Shown in pieces: positions 33,841 to 46,571 of a DNA stretch of 64,000 nt. Source of the stretch: Enoplolaimus lenunculus (taxonomy: Eukaryota; Nematoda; Enoplea; Enoplida; Thoracostomopsidae); the NCBI GenBank assembly GCA_030248215.1, contig JASANG010002880.1, forward strand, positions 1 to 64,000, written 5' to 3'. The notes beneath the pieces are model-generated. The model was not told where the DNA came from. It made no database searches and saw only the letters and a list, made by a program, of their open reading frames with translations. A program made the translations under genes and the position numbers. Numbering within the stretch: position 1 is the stretch's first letter; the number at the start of each line of letters is the position of its first letter.

Positions 33841-34195
33841 TGTCTCGACACCGTCCGAAGGGAGGAGGACAAAAGGTAAAAATTAAGCAGCATTGTATGT
33901 ATGGGTTTGAGTTGCTGCTATGTTTGCGATGCTGTAAAACGCCGATCGATAAGTCTTTACGTCCTCGCTAGGAACTACCGTACTTTATAGTGGTCTCTTT
34001 TTAGAGTTTTTGAAACGACGTCGGGCTCAAACCCAGAATTTGTTTTGCAATCCCACTGCGCAGTATAGTTGGATGCCCATACGAAAGCTGTCAAGAGGAA
34101 CGCTAATATTGTACACTGTGTTCAAACAGTGTCTCATTATCTCCACTCCGGCGAAAGGGCAATCGCCCAAAGTTAAATTTAAATCTCAAATCTGA
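33841..34195 (+). other. Candidate small two-exon gene, unproven
   Basis: An ATG at 33841 starts MSRHRPKGGGQK and ends at a GTAAAA donor (AAG|GTAAAA). An exon starting after TTTTTAGAG at about 34007 keeps the frame and runs to a TGA at 34193-34195, giving a basic product of about 74 residues. I recognise no family, and an open stretch of this size can arise by chance. The acceptor is weak. Confidence 0.2.
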
Positions 34196-34718
34196 GCAAA
34201 ACGTTTCTTTATAATCAATCAATGAAAGCACCATCTGAGTATGGATTTGCAAGTTTTGCTGTGAGAAGACGAAAGGCGTCTCAAACTTGTAGTTTTATGT
34301 GTAGTTATTGTCTCTGCGCAGGAGAAATACTTAGCTAGTAGAGGTGGGGAGTTTTCAATTGTAATTGTTAGCTGATTGCTTTACAAATATAGGTACTGTG
34401 AATCCATAATCATTTAATTAGTTGGCTATCAACCAAAACGATTACTTTGAAGAGTTGTTAGTGAAAACTTCGTACCTCTTGCACTAGAATCAACCGTGCT
34501 AACACTATAACACGCGGTTTATTGCAGAGCACATCTATGGCAACCTATGTTTTACATTTATATACACTTATCGTGCACATACACCGACACAAATGTGAAC
34601 TTACTGCGACTTTGGTTTGAGTTTCATAACAGAAATGGCTGATGTTTTTGAAAAATGTTGAGTCTGCTCATACGTTCTTAATTTTGAACACACAAACAGA
34701 TGCATATAACTACCACAC

Positions 34719-34773
34719 CTTGTTGAATTAGATTTCAAACATTCTTCGACCTTAGCCTCATGTTTTGGCGGAC
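34719..34773 (-). other. Candidate isolated exon
   Basis: On the - strand, a good acceptor (CTGTTTCAG) is followed by one frame encoding PPKHEAKVEECLKSNSTR, and then a GTGTGG donor. The composition looks coding, but I could not place it in a family or join it to other exons. Confidence 0.2.
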
Positions 34774-34894
34774 CTGAAACAGAATCTGAAGTTTGTATTC
34801 ACTAATATATACAAGTGCGCCAATTACAAAATATTGTCAGACTAGGGGGAACCGGGACTTCCGACCTTTTTCCTAAGCAGCTCGAAAAGAAGGT

Positions 34895-34975
34895 TACGGG
34901 TGGTTTCGAAAATCGAAATACCGACCTTCTGCATGTCAGGCAGACGCTGTTACCACTGCGCTACGTATCTATGTT
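34895..34975 (-). other. tRNA-like sequence, possible SINE head or tRNA relic
   Basis: On the - strand, TAGCGCAGTGGTAACAGCG resembles a pol III A box and D arm. TCTGCCTGACATGCAGA forms a 5-bp stem with a 7-base loop (anticodon GAC if real). The B-box region (GGTATTTCGATTTTC) is poor and no acceptor stem closes. Probably a relic. Confidence 0.3.
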
Positions 34976-35222
34976 TTTAAACCTGGAACACCCCACATAC
35001 GCAATTTAGGCAGCATTCCAACCTTTAAGTTTGAATGTTTTGAATTTTGATACAAAGAAAAGTAAAGTGCCGATTTTTAAATATGTATAAAGAGGAATTG
35101 ATAAAAATAAAAATAAAAACGTTTCAAATGTTGCAACATCTTTAACTTGTTTGACTGTACGTATATACGTATTACGAGAAAAAGTCTAAAACAGTAATAT
35201 AGTCAACCGTTTTGGTCGGATT

Positions 35223-38200
35223 ATGACATCATTAACTGATTCCCAAAAGCAACGAATGGAAGCGAATAGATTAAAAGCTCTCGAAATTCGTAAACGAAAA
35301 CAAGTCAGCCAACTACGAAATGTGCGTTTGACTCCGCAACAGCCAAGCACCTCTTTGGCTGGTCAACAGACTCTTGCAGGCACTATAACAGAACCAGCAT
35401 CTCAGTCAAGGATTCTACCCAAAACGCTAATTTCTAAACTAGACGTTTCACACTCAGCTCGAATTTTGCCAAAAACTTTAACCAATTTGTCGCATAATTC
35501 AAGGCCGAGAGATATTAATACGAAAGACACTTTGGGTTCAGTGCAAAACAATCCTTCGAACAAATACGCAGAATTTCATATGACTTGTAAGCACTTACCT
35601 TAGTATATGTCCGTTTCAATGTTCATAGATTATGGTTTCGGTTATTTCTAAAGTGTGGGAATTAATTCAAAAATCAATAGGTCAGGGTGCACCCGGAATT
35701 CCGGTTTTGATTTCGGCATTTTTTTGCCTTCCGGCTCCGGTCCCGGTAATTTTTTACCGGAATTACCAATTCCGGTATTAAAATTTTGTCGCTGGAAATT
35801 AAGTTATTTTACTAAAAAATCACAATAAAAATTAAATAATTTCATTAGTATAGTATGCAACCTTTACTTACAATCGCCGAAAATAAACCATCGAAGGTAG
35901 TTTTCGCTTTCCTGGATTATGAACATCTAAAATAAAGCAGATAATGTGAATACTCATCTCCAACGATGGTTATTTCACCAATAATATTGCAAAAAAAGAA
36001 AATTAAGATGGATTTTTCGGTGGCATGTATTTTTCATTTTCCTTTTCCGTTTCCGGTAAATTTTTCAAATTCCGGTAAATTGTAATTCCGATTGCACCCT
36101 GCAATAGGTGGAGTGTGCCAACAGAAAACTTCAAATGCGACAGTTAACTGGGAAACTCTTCAGCAAATACAATTTGATTGCATAATGAAAATGTACAGCG
36201 AAACAACGTAGGATTTGTTACATTGGAACAAGTTGCTCGTAGTTATATACATCATATATACTTGGTTTGTTGCCAATTTGAAATTCCATTCGTTTCGGGT
36301 AATAGTAGCAATCCAACACGAGCGGTCAATTAATTTTTGAGTTGTTTCCCATTATAGCATCAGCAACAGGTGTTGAAATCACATTAGCACTTATTGCAAA
36401 GGACCGTGTACAAGTTAGTATGCCTTACAACTACGACGTGTTACAAGTTCTCAAAGCGATGCCTTCGAGGTACTATGGTAAGGAAATGGCTTTTGTCAGT
36501 TATATACACCTGTAGACCTTTTGTTTCCGAGGGAAGTTGCAAATCGCGTTTTAGCGTAATACGGATGTGTATAGGTACGTAATTACGTAGTACCTATATA
36601 TATTCATATATATATATATTGTGCATGTCGTTATGTTTTCAATCAAAATTAAATATATGAACATCATTTTCTCGTAAAGCGCTAGTATTTATGTCACTAG
36701 TGTATATTGCAGTGGCTGGTTAGTGGCTAAGTCTAGCTTTGTTGAAATTTGTTTCAGATCCGATCAACAAAAAATGGGATTTTCCGTTGAAAGATTATAC
36801 AGAGCTTTGTAAGAAAGTATTCACTTTTATTTCGTTTTATTTCGTATGGTGTGCGTTATTAAATTAATTGATATTCTTTCAATCTGTATCGTATTATGTT
36901 ATCGTGCTTTGTGTTGTCGCATGAAGTGCAAAGTAAGCTTAGCTGAAGTTGTGTCAATGCTATGTTTGATTTTATTGAGCGAAGCGAAACTCCGAGCGAA
37001 GCTCGGAGTTTCGCGAAGCGTTTTATGTTTTGTACTTGGGGGTCGAAAGGTGGATGTCCGTCCGCCCATCTGCCCGCCTGTCCGTCCGAAAAGAATCTCA
37101 GGAACGGCTGAACCGTTTTTGATAAACTTTTTTTTGTTTCAAAGCCAATATCCTGGGTGTTAACATTAAGCCGTTTATTAGCTGCAGGCTAATTTGCATA
37201 ATTAACTAAGCAGTTATTACAATTAGAAGCAAGCTAATTTTAGCATTAAAGGGTTTTGGGTGCGAGGAATTTGCGTAGACTGTTTACATACGTACCTACA
37301 AAACCGATAATTGAGCAGTTAGCTAATAAATAATTTGCATATTAGCATAGTTTATAAGCCTAAATTAGGACTTTTTGCAATATTTCACTTATTATTAAGG
37401 TTAAAAGCAATATACGTAATATCAGCACTAAAGGTTTTTAGGTGTGAGGAATATGAATAAATTGTTTACATACATCCAAAACCGATAATTGAATAGTTAG
37501 CTAATAGCTAATTTGCATATTAGCTTAATTGACAAGACAAAATTAGGACTTTTTAAATTATTCGCATAATTAGTGGGTGGCTGCAGGGTTTTTGGGTGCG
37601 AATAATCTGAGGAAATTGCTTTCAAACCTCCAAAACCGATAAATGAATAGTTAGCTAATAACTAATTTGCATATTACCTTGATTGCTTACGTGTGTTCGA
37701 TCTTCGCTCAATAAATGTAGTCCCACTACGACTGGTTTGATCTTGTATACGTATACAGTTTTGAATTTTGCAGTGAGCCTTCGCAGTCTTAGACGAAGTG
37801 TAAATAAGTATATATTCCATATTAATTTTAGTAGCAAAATTAGCGCCATTTCAAGACAAAGATTTTCAAATACACGAGCTCCCGTCTTATATTAAGAAGG
37901 AATTCGTAGCGGAGTTGAAAGGCGGCAAAGCAAACGATGAAATTCCAGATTTTGATTTGAGCATGCTTGATGCTGCGTTGACTCGCGCTTTGTTCCCATT
38001 TCAACGGACTGGTCTTTAGTAGGTTTTTCATGAGTTATCTTATATGTAGTAACCTAACCTTCAAAAAATGAGCAAAATCACGCTTTTTATTCCGTAAACA
38101 TACACCATTTTGTTCCGATGCGTACAGGTAGATAGTGATGATCCGCATTATATCTAGTTGTTTTTACCATGTTTGATGTGCTCAATTGCTTGAAAATTAC

Positions 38201-41200
38201 AAAAAATTTTATGGTTTTTTAGCGAACGATTCGTAAAAAATGAACAAATTTCGCTAAAAAATGAAAGGCAATGTTTAATGACGGAACTAGTATTGAATGA
38301 AGAAAACAAGAATATACCCAATTTTAGTGGTTCATGCATGTGCATTTACTCTATTATACGAGGAAGCATTGCTGCGTCCTTTCATCAACTCGGACAAGCT
38401 TAGCTAATAGCAATTATTGAGCGCTTTTTCACCTCTTCGGTCTCGATTTACAAACTGCCGATACTCAAGAAAAGCGAGACCGAGATCGAGACCGACATCA
38501 GCCAAATCTCGAGATTTGGCTAGACCGCTGGCTTCTCCACAGCTTGAAAATTTCCGCCGGGAGTTTCCTGGGGGCAGCTAATTTTGCGGGGGGGGGGCCA
38601 GATGATCTGGGGGGCAGGCTCAAAATTTTGCAAGCCGACTTTTTGGACCATTTTTTTATTCTAGATCGTGTTTCCAACTCAACTGAAGATTACTCATCGC
38701 TCAACATGACAAAAATTCCCCGCAAACGCTAATAATAATAATAATTTTAACTAATATTACTGACCACTTTACCAGAAGTTGAAAGAAGCACAATTATATA
38801 AAATATAGATAATCTATAATTGAAACTGTGATTAATATATATTTTGTATATTAGTCACAGCTTCAGTTTATCATAAGGCTCAGGCGGGTTGAACTTGCTG
38901 CTGCAAGGTACTTTCGAATGTTGTATGCCCTGAAACGGTCTTTATATAATTGTGCTTTTTTCAGTTCATTATTGAATTGTATTAGTTACTACGGGTATTT
39001 ATAAAGCTATTAAAAATTATGAGTACTTAGCATAATATAAAATCATATTTTGCAGAATGTCCGCCTCAAAAGAAGTCCAGGTCTTTACGTTTTAACATTG
39101 AAAATTTTTGACATAGAAACGTCCTGGGGGGGGCAGCAAAAAAATTTGCTGGGGGCATTTTGCTGGGGGCGGCCGAAAATTCGCCGGGGAGCCTATCCTG
39201 GGGGCGGCAAAATTTTCGCCGGGGGAAAATGAAAATTTCGAAAAGTGCTGCCCCCCCGACCCCCCGCTGTGGAGAAGCCAGGACCGAGACCGCCCATCCC
39301 TGGTCATCGGAAGATTCTTCGACCGGACCGGTGTCGGGTCGCAAAAAATGAACACATGAGTTTACTGCTGCGTACAGTAGTGGGAGTTATTGAGTTTATT
39401 TTTTCGAACTTTGTGGACGATTCTCTATAAACTGACATAAAGATGTTTGCAAGCAGACAAGTTGTGTTCATTTTTAAGTGATGGTGACTATATATGCATT
39501 GCAATCGAACTGTAATATTTTATTGTGGCCCAGTTTACAAATTTATTTATGATGAATGAAAACTGCATAAGGGAAAATAAAATAAACAATGTTTGTTATA
39601 TTCGCTAAATGAATTTGTATTTTTCTTTCTGAATTGGTCTGTGCGCATTTTAGTTTTGGTATTTCGAGACAAGGACGAGTGCTTTATGCCGACGAAATGG
39701 GACTTGGGAAAACTATTCAAGCGCTTGGGGTTGCGGCGTATTATCGGCACGAGTGGCCTCTACTGATCATTTGCCCTTCGTCTGTGCGATATAACTGGAT
39801 GGAAGTAAGCATGACGTCGGAAATTTGTATCCGGTTTCGGATTTTAAAAATCGCTGTAAATTTTCAGGAAATCGGTTATCTTGAGGTATTACAGAGTATC
39901 TATTTTGCAGCGAATATTCACTTTATAACCCATTCGGCTTGTGATGTATAATAATTGGTGAGCAGAAAACCTTGCACGTGCTGCGCAGTGCCAAAGTGTT
40001 GAATCAAAAGTTCTCTAATTTTGTTGAACAGTTACCAGGAATGTTATTGCTTGCCATATATATTATTTACGAACTCGTGAAGATGCACTCAAATGCAGCT
40101 GAAAATGTGGGTTTTGGCCCAGCGATAACATTGGCCGGGAATGTTTGAGATCAAGTGTCTGTCCTATCGTTTCGCTATCATTTCACATGAATTGTGTGAA
40201 AATAAGGCTTTGTAATTAATGGGACCCAGTCTAGTTTTGAGATATGTCATATTTTAGGCAATTAAACGTTGGTTGCCTTCCGTTTGTCCAGACAACGTTT
40301 ATGTTCTAACTACTGGCAAAGATATGTTCCCAAATTCGTCTCGTAAAAATTTTGTTGTGATCATTACTTATGATTTAATGGCGTCTAAAACTGCCGTCTT
40401 TCAAAAGGCTGATTTTGATGTTGTGATTATGGTATGTTGCATGAACTGGATTCCGGTGTAACAGGCCGTTTCCCCCTTCAGATCTCTCTCAACCGGAAAT
40501 ATACACTTAGGCGTAGCCAATCTTTGCCACCGTAAATATTTGCCCAGGCCGATTTTGCCACCCAATCATGGAAACATTTGCGTAGCCCAATATATTTTCT
40601 TTAGGCCGAATTCCCCTACTTTTACAAGGGTCGAGCTTTACCCTTGCCGATGTTTCCCCAAGTACTGCATACTTTTCGGTTTCCCTAGTTCTTTTGTTTG
40701 TTTGTTTATTTATTTTGTTTGTTTGCGTGCTTGGTTGGATCTTGTTCAACTTGTATAGTAACCAGCTATTTCAGCTATGTAATAATAATAGCAGATCTTT
40801 CAGGATGAATCTCATCATATCAAAAATTACAAAACTGCCAGATTCAAAGCTGCGGCGCCATTGTTAAAGGTAAAATATCGGTATATATAATTAATTTTCA
40901 AAAAATTTGTTGTAATTTCAAAAAGATTTCGGTGTCACAGGTTTTGATTGCATTACAGCATAGACCCGTTCTTAAATGACTACAGCACCTGGTACTGGTC
41001 AGAAATTTATGAATTCATTTCATAACTCATCGTGGAAACTTTGGTAGACATCTAAGAATACACAAAACAGCGATAGGTTTGAGCATCAGAAGTACTCTGG
41101 ACATTCGAATAAGAAATGTTACACAGTTGTATGAATAAATTCAACCTTCGAAACAAAAACATGTGTAATTTCGATTTCGGAGTTTATTTAGTTCAAAATC

Positions 41201-44200
41201 GCAAAACTTATCACCAGCTTCTAGTCGTAGGACTTGCATACTGATAATACGGGTCCAAAACAGTGCGTTATGTCGAATACATTTTTTTGCAAATATTGGT
41301 TATGTATGTGTTTAGAAAGCGAAACGAGTAATGCTATTGACTGGCACTCCTGCTTTGTCTCGTCCAGCTGAGCTATACAGTCAAATAGCTTGTGTGCGAC
41401 CGAAATTGTTTGCAAGTTTTAAAGAATTTGGCAATAGATACTGCGACGCGAAGCAGGTTAGTATTGTTAGGAGCGGTCCGTGAGGGGCTGGGCACCCCCT
41501 AATGTCTAGTAGATAGCTGAATTTTAAGTTGGAAATTTTTGAGTTTTATTCATGTCAAAACGCAGACAAGGTTGACTCTACGGAAAAAATCCTGGGACAA
41601 CTGATGTGAATTTAATTCAATTTTTGTTAACCTGTTGGTAAATGTAAGTTGATGCTCTATAGCTATCCAGTTTATGATAGGTTTTCGCTCAACCGAACTG
41701 TGGTCAAAAATATGATTTTAACCACTTTTGAGTAAAATTTTAGTTTAGTTTATTTTTTCGTTTAATATTCAGAATCCTTGGGGTATGGATTATTCCGGTG
41801 CATCAAATATGGACGAATTACGAGTTTTGCTCGAAAGAACGATAATGATACGGTATGCATTAATGTTAGAGGATATAAATAATGAATTTCAGTCGCTTTT
41901 GTCGCGAACCGTTTAGATATGCGTGAACTTTCTTATCGGATCATTCTGTAGTTAGCTAATTGACGATAAATGCTAATGCCGTGTCCAATGCGTTTCCCTG
42001 GCGTACGGAAACATTATTTGATTTTTAGCTAAACTATAAATTGCACTTGCGTTTTGTTGCATTGACTTAATTCAGAGGTTTTTAATAAAGAGTCGTATAT
42101 TGGTTGCCAAAATAATCAATGGCGGCTGCAACGTGTACTAATTTCCGACTTGTAGTTGTTATATTTTCAATGAGGTAATTGAAGGTTGCCCCTCAAGAGA
42201 TAATAAACAAGTCAAGTTTGAACGGATATCGGCGTACTACTGGCGACAGTTTTTTAATTTATGTATATTTCTTTAAATGGGGTGTTAAATGTCTAAAGCT
42301 ACAGTGGATTTTAGTCGAATGAAAAATGAAGTCCTCGATCAGTTACCTACGAAAACTCGCGATATGGTTGTTTTGGACAAAAGTTCAGTTAAACTCAACT
42401 TGAAATCGTTACAAAACGCCGCAAAAGAGTTCGAACGTGCAGATTTGAAAGGTTCATCGAAGCACGGTGTTTTGTTGAAATTCTACGCAGAAACTGCTCA
42501 GGCAAAACTCGATGCTGTACGGTAAGGCGTATTGTGTATGGTTTTGGGGGAGGTTGGATTTAATTCGTTTTTCTCTTACAAAATCAGGAAAGATTAACCT
42601 TAAAAACACACGCAAACCAAAATCGACATGTAAAACGCTTATTCATTTCTTTTTCGAGAATAAAAAACCTCTATATAGTACAGAGGATGGTTGACAAAAT
42701 ATGTCATTTATGTGCCGTTCACAATATAAATTTAAGAGTTGGCACAAAATATGCGATAAGGCAGGGTTAACACGTGACAAATTTTAAATTTGTCACGCGT
42801 GAACTTTATCCTAAGACTTTTTTCTGGTAACCTTGCCCTAACACTTGTCGCAAGTTGCTATCAAACGAGATTTGTTTGAATGTGTTTGGTGCTCTTGTAT
42901 TTTTTGGCCTCAATAAAGTTTTCGAGAACACATTCAAGCATAAAGCTAACTCATCCTAACACTATGTCTAAACCGTTGTAGGGTAACCAAACGTTAAACT
43001 TCAATTACATATAAATTCCAACTACGGAGTTCATATATAGAGGGAAAATTTTACGTTAACCTTACCCTAACGCTTGTCACAAAGTGCTCTGGAACAAGCG
43101 TTAAGGTAGGATTAACTAAAAAAAGTGTTAGGTTAGGGTTAGCAAATTTGTCACGCGTTAACCGTACCATATGACATTATTTCGTGGCAAGCTTTAAATT
43201 TATATTGTGAACGGCGCATTACAAGAATGTGAAAACGAAGCCAACCAACTCAGTTTCATAAGCTAACGCATATATTTATTATTTGAAAATCAGATATATT
43301 ACAAGTTTAGTTATACCTAACACAATGGTGATTGAAAATATATTGCCGTGAAATGATATTCTTATAGGAGTTATTTGACTGAAATACTTGAATCAACAGA
43401 AAACAAATTGCTAGTGTTTGCACATCATCGCATTATGATTGACGACATTTGCATGTTGTGCGATCGATTAAAAGTTGCATTTGTACGCATTGACGGACAG
43501 ACTGCACCGGAAGCCCGTAAGGAAGCAGTTGATGTGTTTCAAAGAGAAGACTCGTCGCGGGTGGCTGTGTTGAGCATTAAAGCGGCGAATACTGGTATTA
43601 CGATGACCGCAGCAAATTTGGTCGTATTTGCAGAGTTGTTTTGGAATCCTGGGGTAAGTTTCGCTGGAAGTATTTGCGCCAATTTTAGATAAAATCGTCC
43701 GTGTTTCTAAGGACTCCGCCGGAATTCGAGTTCTAGATGGCTTTCTGACAAAAGTATAGCAATTTGGTGATGGAAAGTACTTTACGTTTTGGTTTTTAAA
43801 AATATTTCGATAAAACTTTTGTTGTGAGTAATTTTGGCACATGTTAGTTATATGCGCGATGTCTCCCACTGGCCGGCGCCTATGACGAACATGGGTGGTG
43901 ATTTTAGTACCATGGTGGTCGGAATTTATGATTCGAGCAATGTTTGGTGTTCGACTGAGTCGAAAGGTTGGATTATATTGTGTAATGGAAGTGGCAACAT
44001 AGCATGCTTTTTCTAATGAAAAATGAAAAAACTTTAAGTGCAAAAGTATGCAACCAAGCTATTAACATTTCCAGGGTGTATATAAGCCAATATTCTAGGA
44101 CGAATATTGATTTGTTTTAGAGTCTGGTTCAAGCTGAAGATCGAGCTCACAGAGTTGGACAGGTTGATAACGTTCAAGTTCAATATTTAGTCGCAAAAGG

Positions 44201-45426
44201 CACCGCAGATGATTATTTGTGGTAATTTCAAGTGGTGTTTTGAACTTAATTTAGTTTGTCTGTCGCAAACTGTTGCAACCTGGTAAAGGCATAGTAAATT
44301 TAATGCTTATATTAGTTGCTGACCTGCTGTAGAGAATTAGTAGGACGTGCACATTTTGTTACTGTTATCGGACGTTTTTGTTATTCCAACGCTATTGGAT
44401 AAGGAATTTCAAAGTTCGTTAATGTTGGTTCGATAACAGTTCATTTCGTTTTTAGGCCTCTGATTCAAAAAAAATTGGGAATTTTGACACAAGTTGGACT
44501 CGGAAAAAACGATTTTAAAGACGCTGGAACAACTGTGATAACAGATACTGAGTCTGATGAAATGATTGCTGCTGCTTGTGGGTCTGAACCGAGCGAATCT
44601 GCCACTGGAAATCAGTCAAGTCAACTACAGACTAGTCTTATGCAATGGTTGGAAAGTATTGCGACTGGTGCTGATAAAGGTAAGATATCCATGGTTTTGG
44701 GCCCCATATTCTCAAATGCTCATGGCACCTATGACCAGCCGGCAGCTGGGGATCGCAAAACTTGCACAGTGGTCCAAGCATAGTCTGATAAATGTGCTCA
44801 TTTTCGAAGGTCGCCATTCGCTGATCCAAAAACTACATACAAGTCATATCACCAACTGGGAATACCTAGGTGCAACACACTTGACAATACGAGCTTTGAT
44901 GTCAGTATGTATATTATTTTAAAGCAGTTGTCGTAATGGGCGTACCTCGCTAATCGTTTCAGGTAATATCAGCGTTCGTTTAGGTTATGCCATTACCACA
45001 ACGTATGGGAAACGATGATGGTCATAGAGTGGGTGGCTTAGTGGGCATGCCTTGCCAGTGAACAAGGGCAGAACTTGTATTGATGCGTATATTTTTCAGT
45101 GTTTTATTTGGTGTGTTTTCAAAATTGTTGTTCTGTAAATGTTCGAATGAAGATAAAGCAAAACTGGGCTACGTTTTCAAATTGAACACTGTTTCCGTTA
45201 TTTTAATGAAATAAGGAAAAGATATGGAACGGGCTTGAGCTCGGATTTGGATCTGCGTTGTATGAGCTGAATATAGTCAATGTGAGTTTTCTGGCATTTT
45301 TGTTATTTGTTTGTCCTTTTAGTCCTTGAAGACTTGGACGATGATGCGGTGGTAGAACTTGAAAATAACCAAACCAATGACGATACGTTCTCAGGGCCAA
45401 GACAGAAAAGACTGAAATTATCTTGA
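35223..45426 (+). CDS. SMARCAL1: SMARCAL1/HARP annealing helicase, 14 exons, 751 aa
   Basis: ATP-driven annealing helicase that rewinds RPA-coated DNA at stalled forks, in the nucleus. Exons: 35223-35586, 36358-36477, 36758-36808, 37832-38018, 39654-39804, 40258-40431, 40804-40869, 41316-41456, 41773-41852, 42315-42521, 43368-43653, 44121-44221, 44456-44679, 45323-45426. All phases agree and total 752 codons. The N-terminus [20 protein letters not shown] matches the RPA-binding motif. One HARP domain is seen (about 137-178; [20 protein letters not shown], then [13 protein letters not shown]). SNF2 motifs: ADEMGLGKT (253-261), DESH (350-353), LLTGTPA (378-384), [19 protein letters not shown], and [11 protein letters not shown] (613-623). 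DESH rather than DEAH is normal for this family. The human protein is 954 residues with two HARP repeats; this one is shorter in the N-terminal region, with a single repeat. The donor after exon 4 (TTTA|GTAGGT) was chosen because it alone keeps the frame. Confidence 0.94.
35683..36101. mobile_element. hAT-type MITE with a perfect 8-bp target duplication
   Basis: It begins CAGGGTGCACCCGGAATTCC and ends with the inverted AATTCCGATTGCACCCTG. The flanks 35675-35682 and 36102-36109 both read CAATAGGT. The CAGGG end and 8-bp duplication are typical of hAT elements. The 419-bp interior is made of CCGGTAATT-like words and codes for nothing. SMARCAL1 intron 1. Confidence 0.88.
36960..37690. repeat. 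Hairpin-headed repeat with about three ~165-180 bp units
   Basis: It opens with a perfect hairpin, CGAAACTCCGAGC-GAA-GCTCGGAGTTTCG (about 36986-37014), followed by GTCCGTCCGCCC words and AAAGAATCTCAGGAACGGCT. Then a unit containing CAAAACCGATAATTGA.CAGT and TTAGCTAATA.CTAATTTGCA recurs at about 37300, 37483 and 37635. No inverted termini were identified, so the class is unknown. SMARCAL1 intron 3. Confidence 0.55.
38420..39345. repeat. Composite GC-rich repeat with partly inverted ends
   Basis: GGTCTCG-type words, a GCTGGCTTCTCCACAGC block and GCCGGGAGTTTCCTGGGGGC at the left reappear at the right as GCTGTGGAGAAGCCAGGACC and CGGGGAGCCTATCCTGGGGG. G runs of 7-9 bases break the AT-rich background. 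It looks like a decayed inverted-repeat element. SMARCAL1 intron 4. Confidence 0.4.
42706..43222. mobile_element. ~515-bp inverted-repeat element, SMARCAL1 intron 10
   Basis: Left arm GTGCCGTTCACAATATAAAT pairs with the right arm ATTTATATTGTGAACGGCGC. Inner arms share AAATTTGTCACGCGTGAAC-like and GGTTAGGGTTAG/CCTAACACTTGTCGC-like blocks. No coding content. Confidence 0.65.
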
Positions 45427-46297
45427 GCAAAGAATGCTATTTTCATAGGATGATTTTAGTTTTGATCTTTTGGCACTCAGTACCTATCACCAGTTGGTGA
45501 TAGGTCTAATTTTCGATCCAGTAAATGGATTTCAAAATTACGTGTGTTTATCGTATTTGCTTCGTCTTACTTGTGTGCCAATGTTAAGGACCGTGATTGC
45601 AGAAGTTTAAAATTTATTGCCGATTGGTGATAGGTGTTATATATGCATTTGCGATAGTATTTGTGTAGAATGTAAAGTAATGAAAAGCTATTCATAGTAA
45701 ATTCTACAAACTTAGTTCGTGAGCGCGTTAAGTTTTTATGCAGTGTAGGTGGGTCTGCCACTCTTAAACCTTATTTCAATCTAAATAAAATACAATCTAA
45801 AAACAAATACTTAAGCCACACCTTAAGGGAGTCCGTGGCTCCACCTAGTCTCTCGTAGAACTTAAGTTAGGCTTAGTCGTTGCTACAAAGAGGGAAAAGA
45901 TATAAATTATGCTATGGCGGCTACGTCCTAAATGTGGTGTCGGTCTGTATGCAAATTAGGTCGAGACCCACATGGGTAGCCGGGACCGGTATCAGTTACT
46001 TCAGAGCTGATTGCGATAGGTTGGTACGTGTCTATATATCTTGCGAGTTTTCTGTTATGAAATCTTTCAATAATTTACGCCGATTCAGTGGAAAGTTGTC
46101 TGGTATCGGGTAAGTAAGTGTTAAGTTGAAAGTAATCCTAGAAATTGCCACGGTGGCAATAATGTGAAGGAAACTCGAGGTCAAGTTGTTATCGGTATAA
46201 CGCAGGGCGCTTACGGAGTACCAGTAAATACTGGTGTTATGCGTTAATAGGGGCTTTGGGAAGGTATAAGGAAACCGGGGAAATTGCAGTTTAGTAA

Positions 46298-46452
46298 ATC
46301 TAACAGGGTTAAGTTTACTATTCTACACGGATTGGTCCATTCTAACGGGGTTAGATTGGTCGGAAATTTGGTGTAGGTATCTCTAACGGGGTTAGAGTGC
46401 ACGGTTAGAATTTTAGCAAAACTTGTGGTGTAATTCTAACGGGGTTAGGATT
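46298..46452. repeat. Four spaced CTAAC-GGG-GTTAG palindromes
   Basis: TCTAACAGGGTTAAG (about 46299) and three copies of TCTAACGGGGTTAG (about 46341, 46382 and 46435) stand 40-55 bp apart. Each is a short inverted repeat around GGG/CGG. The intervening sequence is only loosely similar (TTGGT or GCACGG follow). Confidence 0.65.
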
Positions 46453-46571
46453 GCACGGATTTCATAGAGAATTATAAAATATTGGTATTTATGAGCCAGT
46501 GGCTGGATTAAACGGATTCAGGCATATGTTCTAAGGATTCTGGTTCAGGTTGCAAATGGGGTGTTATCTTT

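Noticed and set aside
39050-39430. Overlapping open frames with Gly/Pro/Arg-rich products
   Set aside because: They lie in a G-run-rich repeat inside SMARCAL1 intron 4; composition alone explains them.
43468-44043. A 191-codon open frame on the - strand
   Set aside because: It is antisense to SMARCAL1 exon 11 and intron 11; the + strand exon carries the helicase motifs, so this is a shadow frame.
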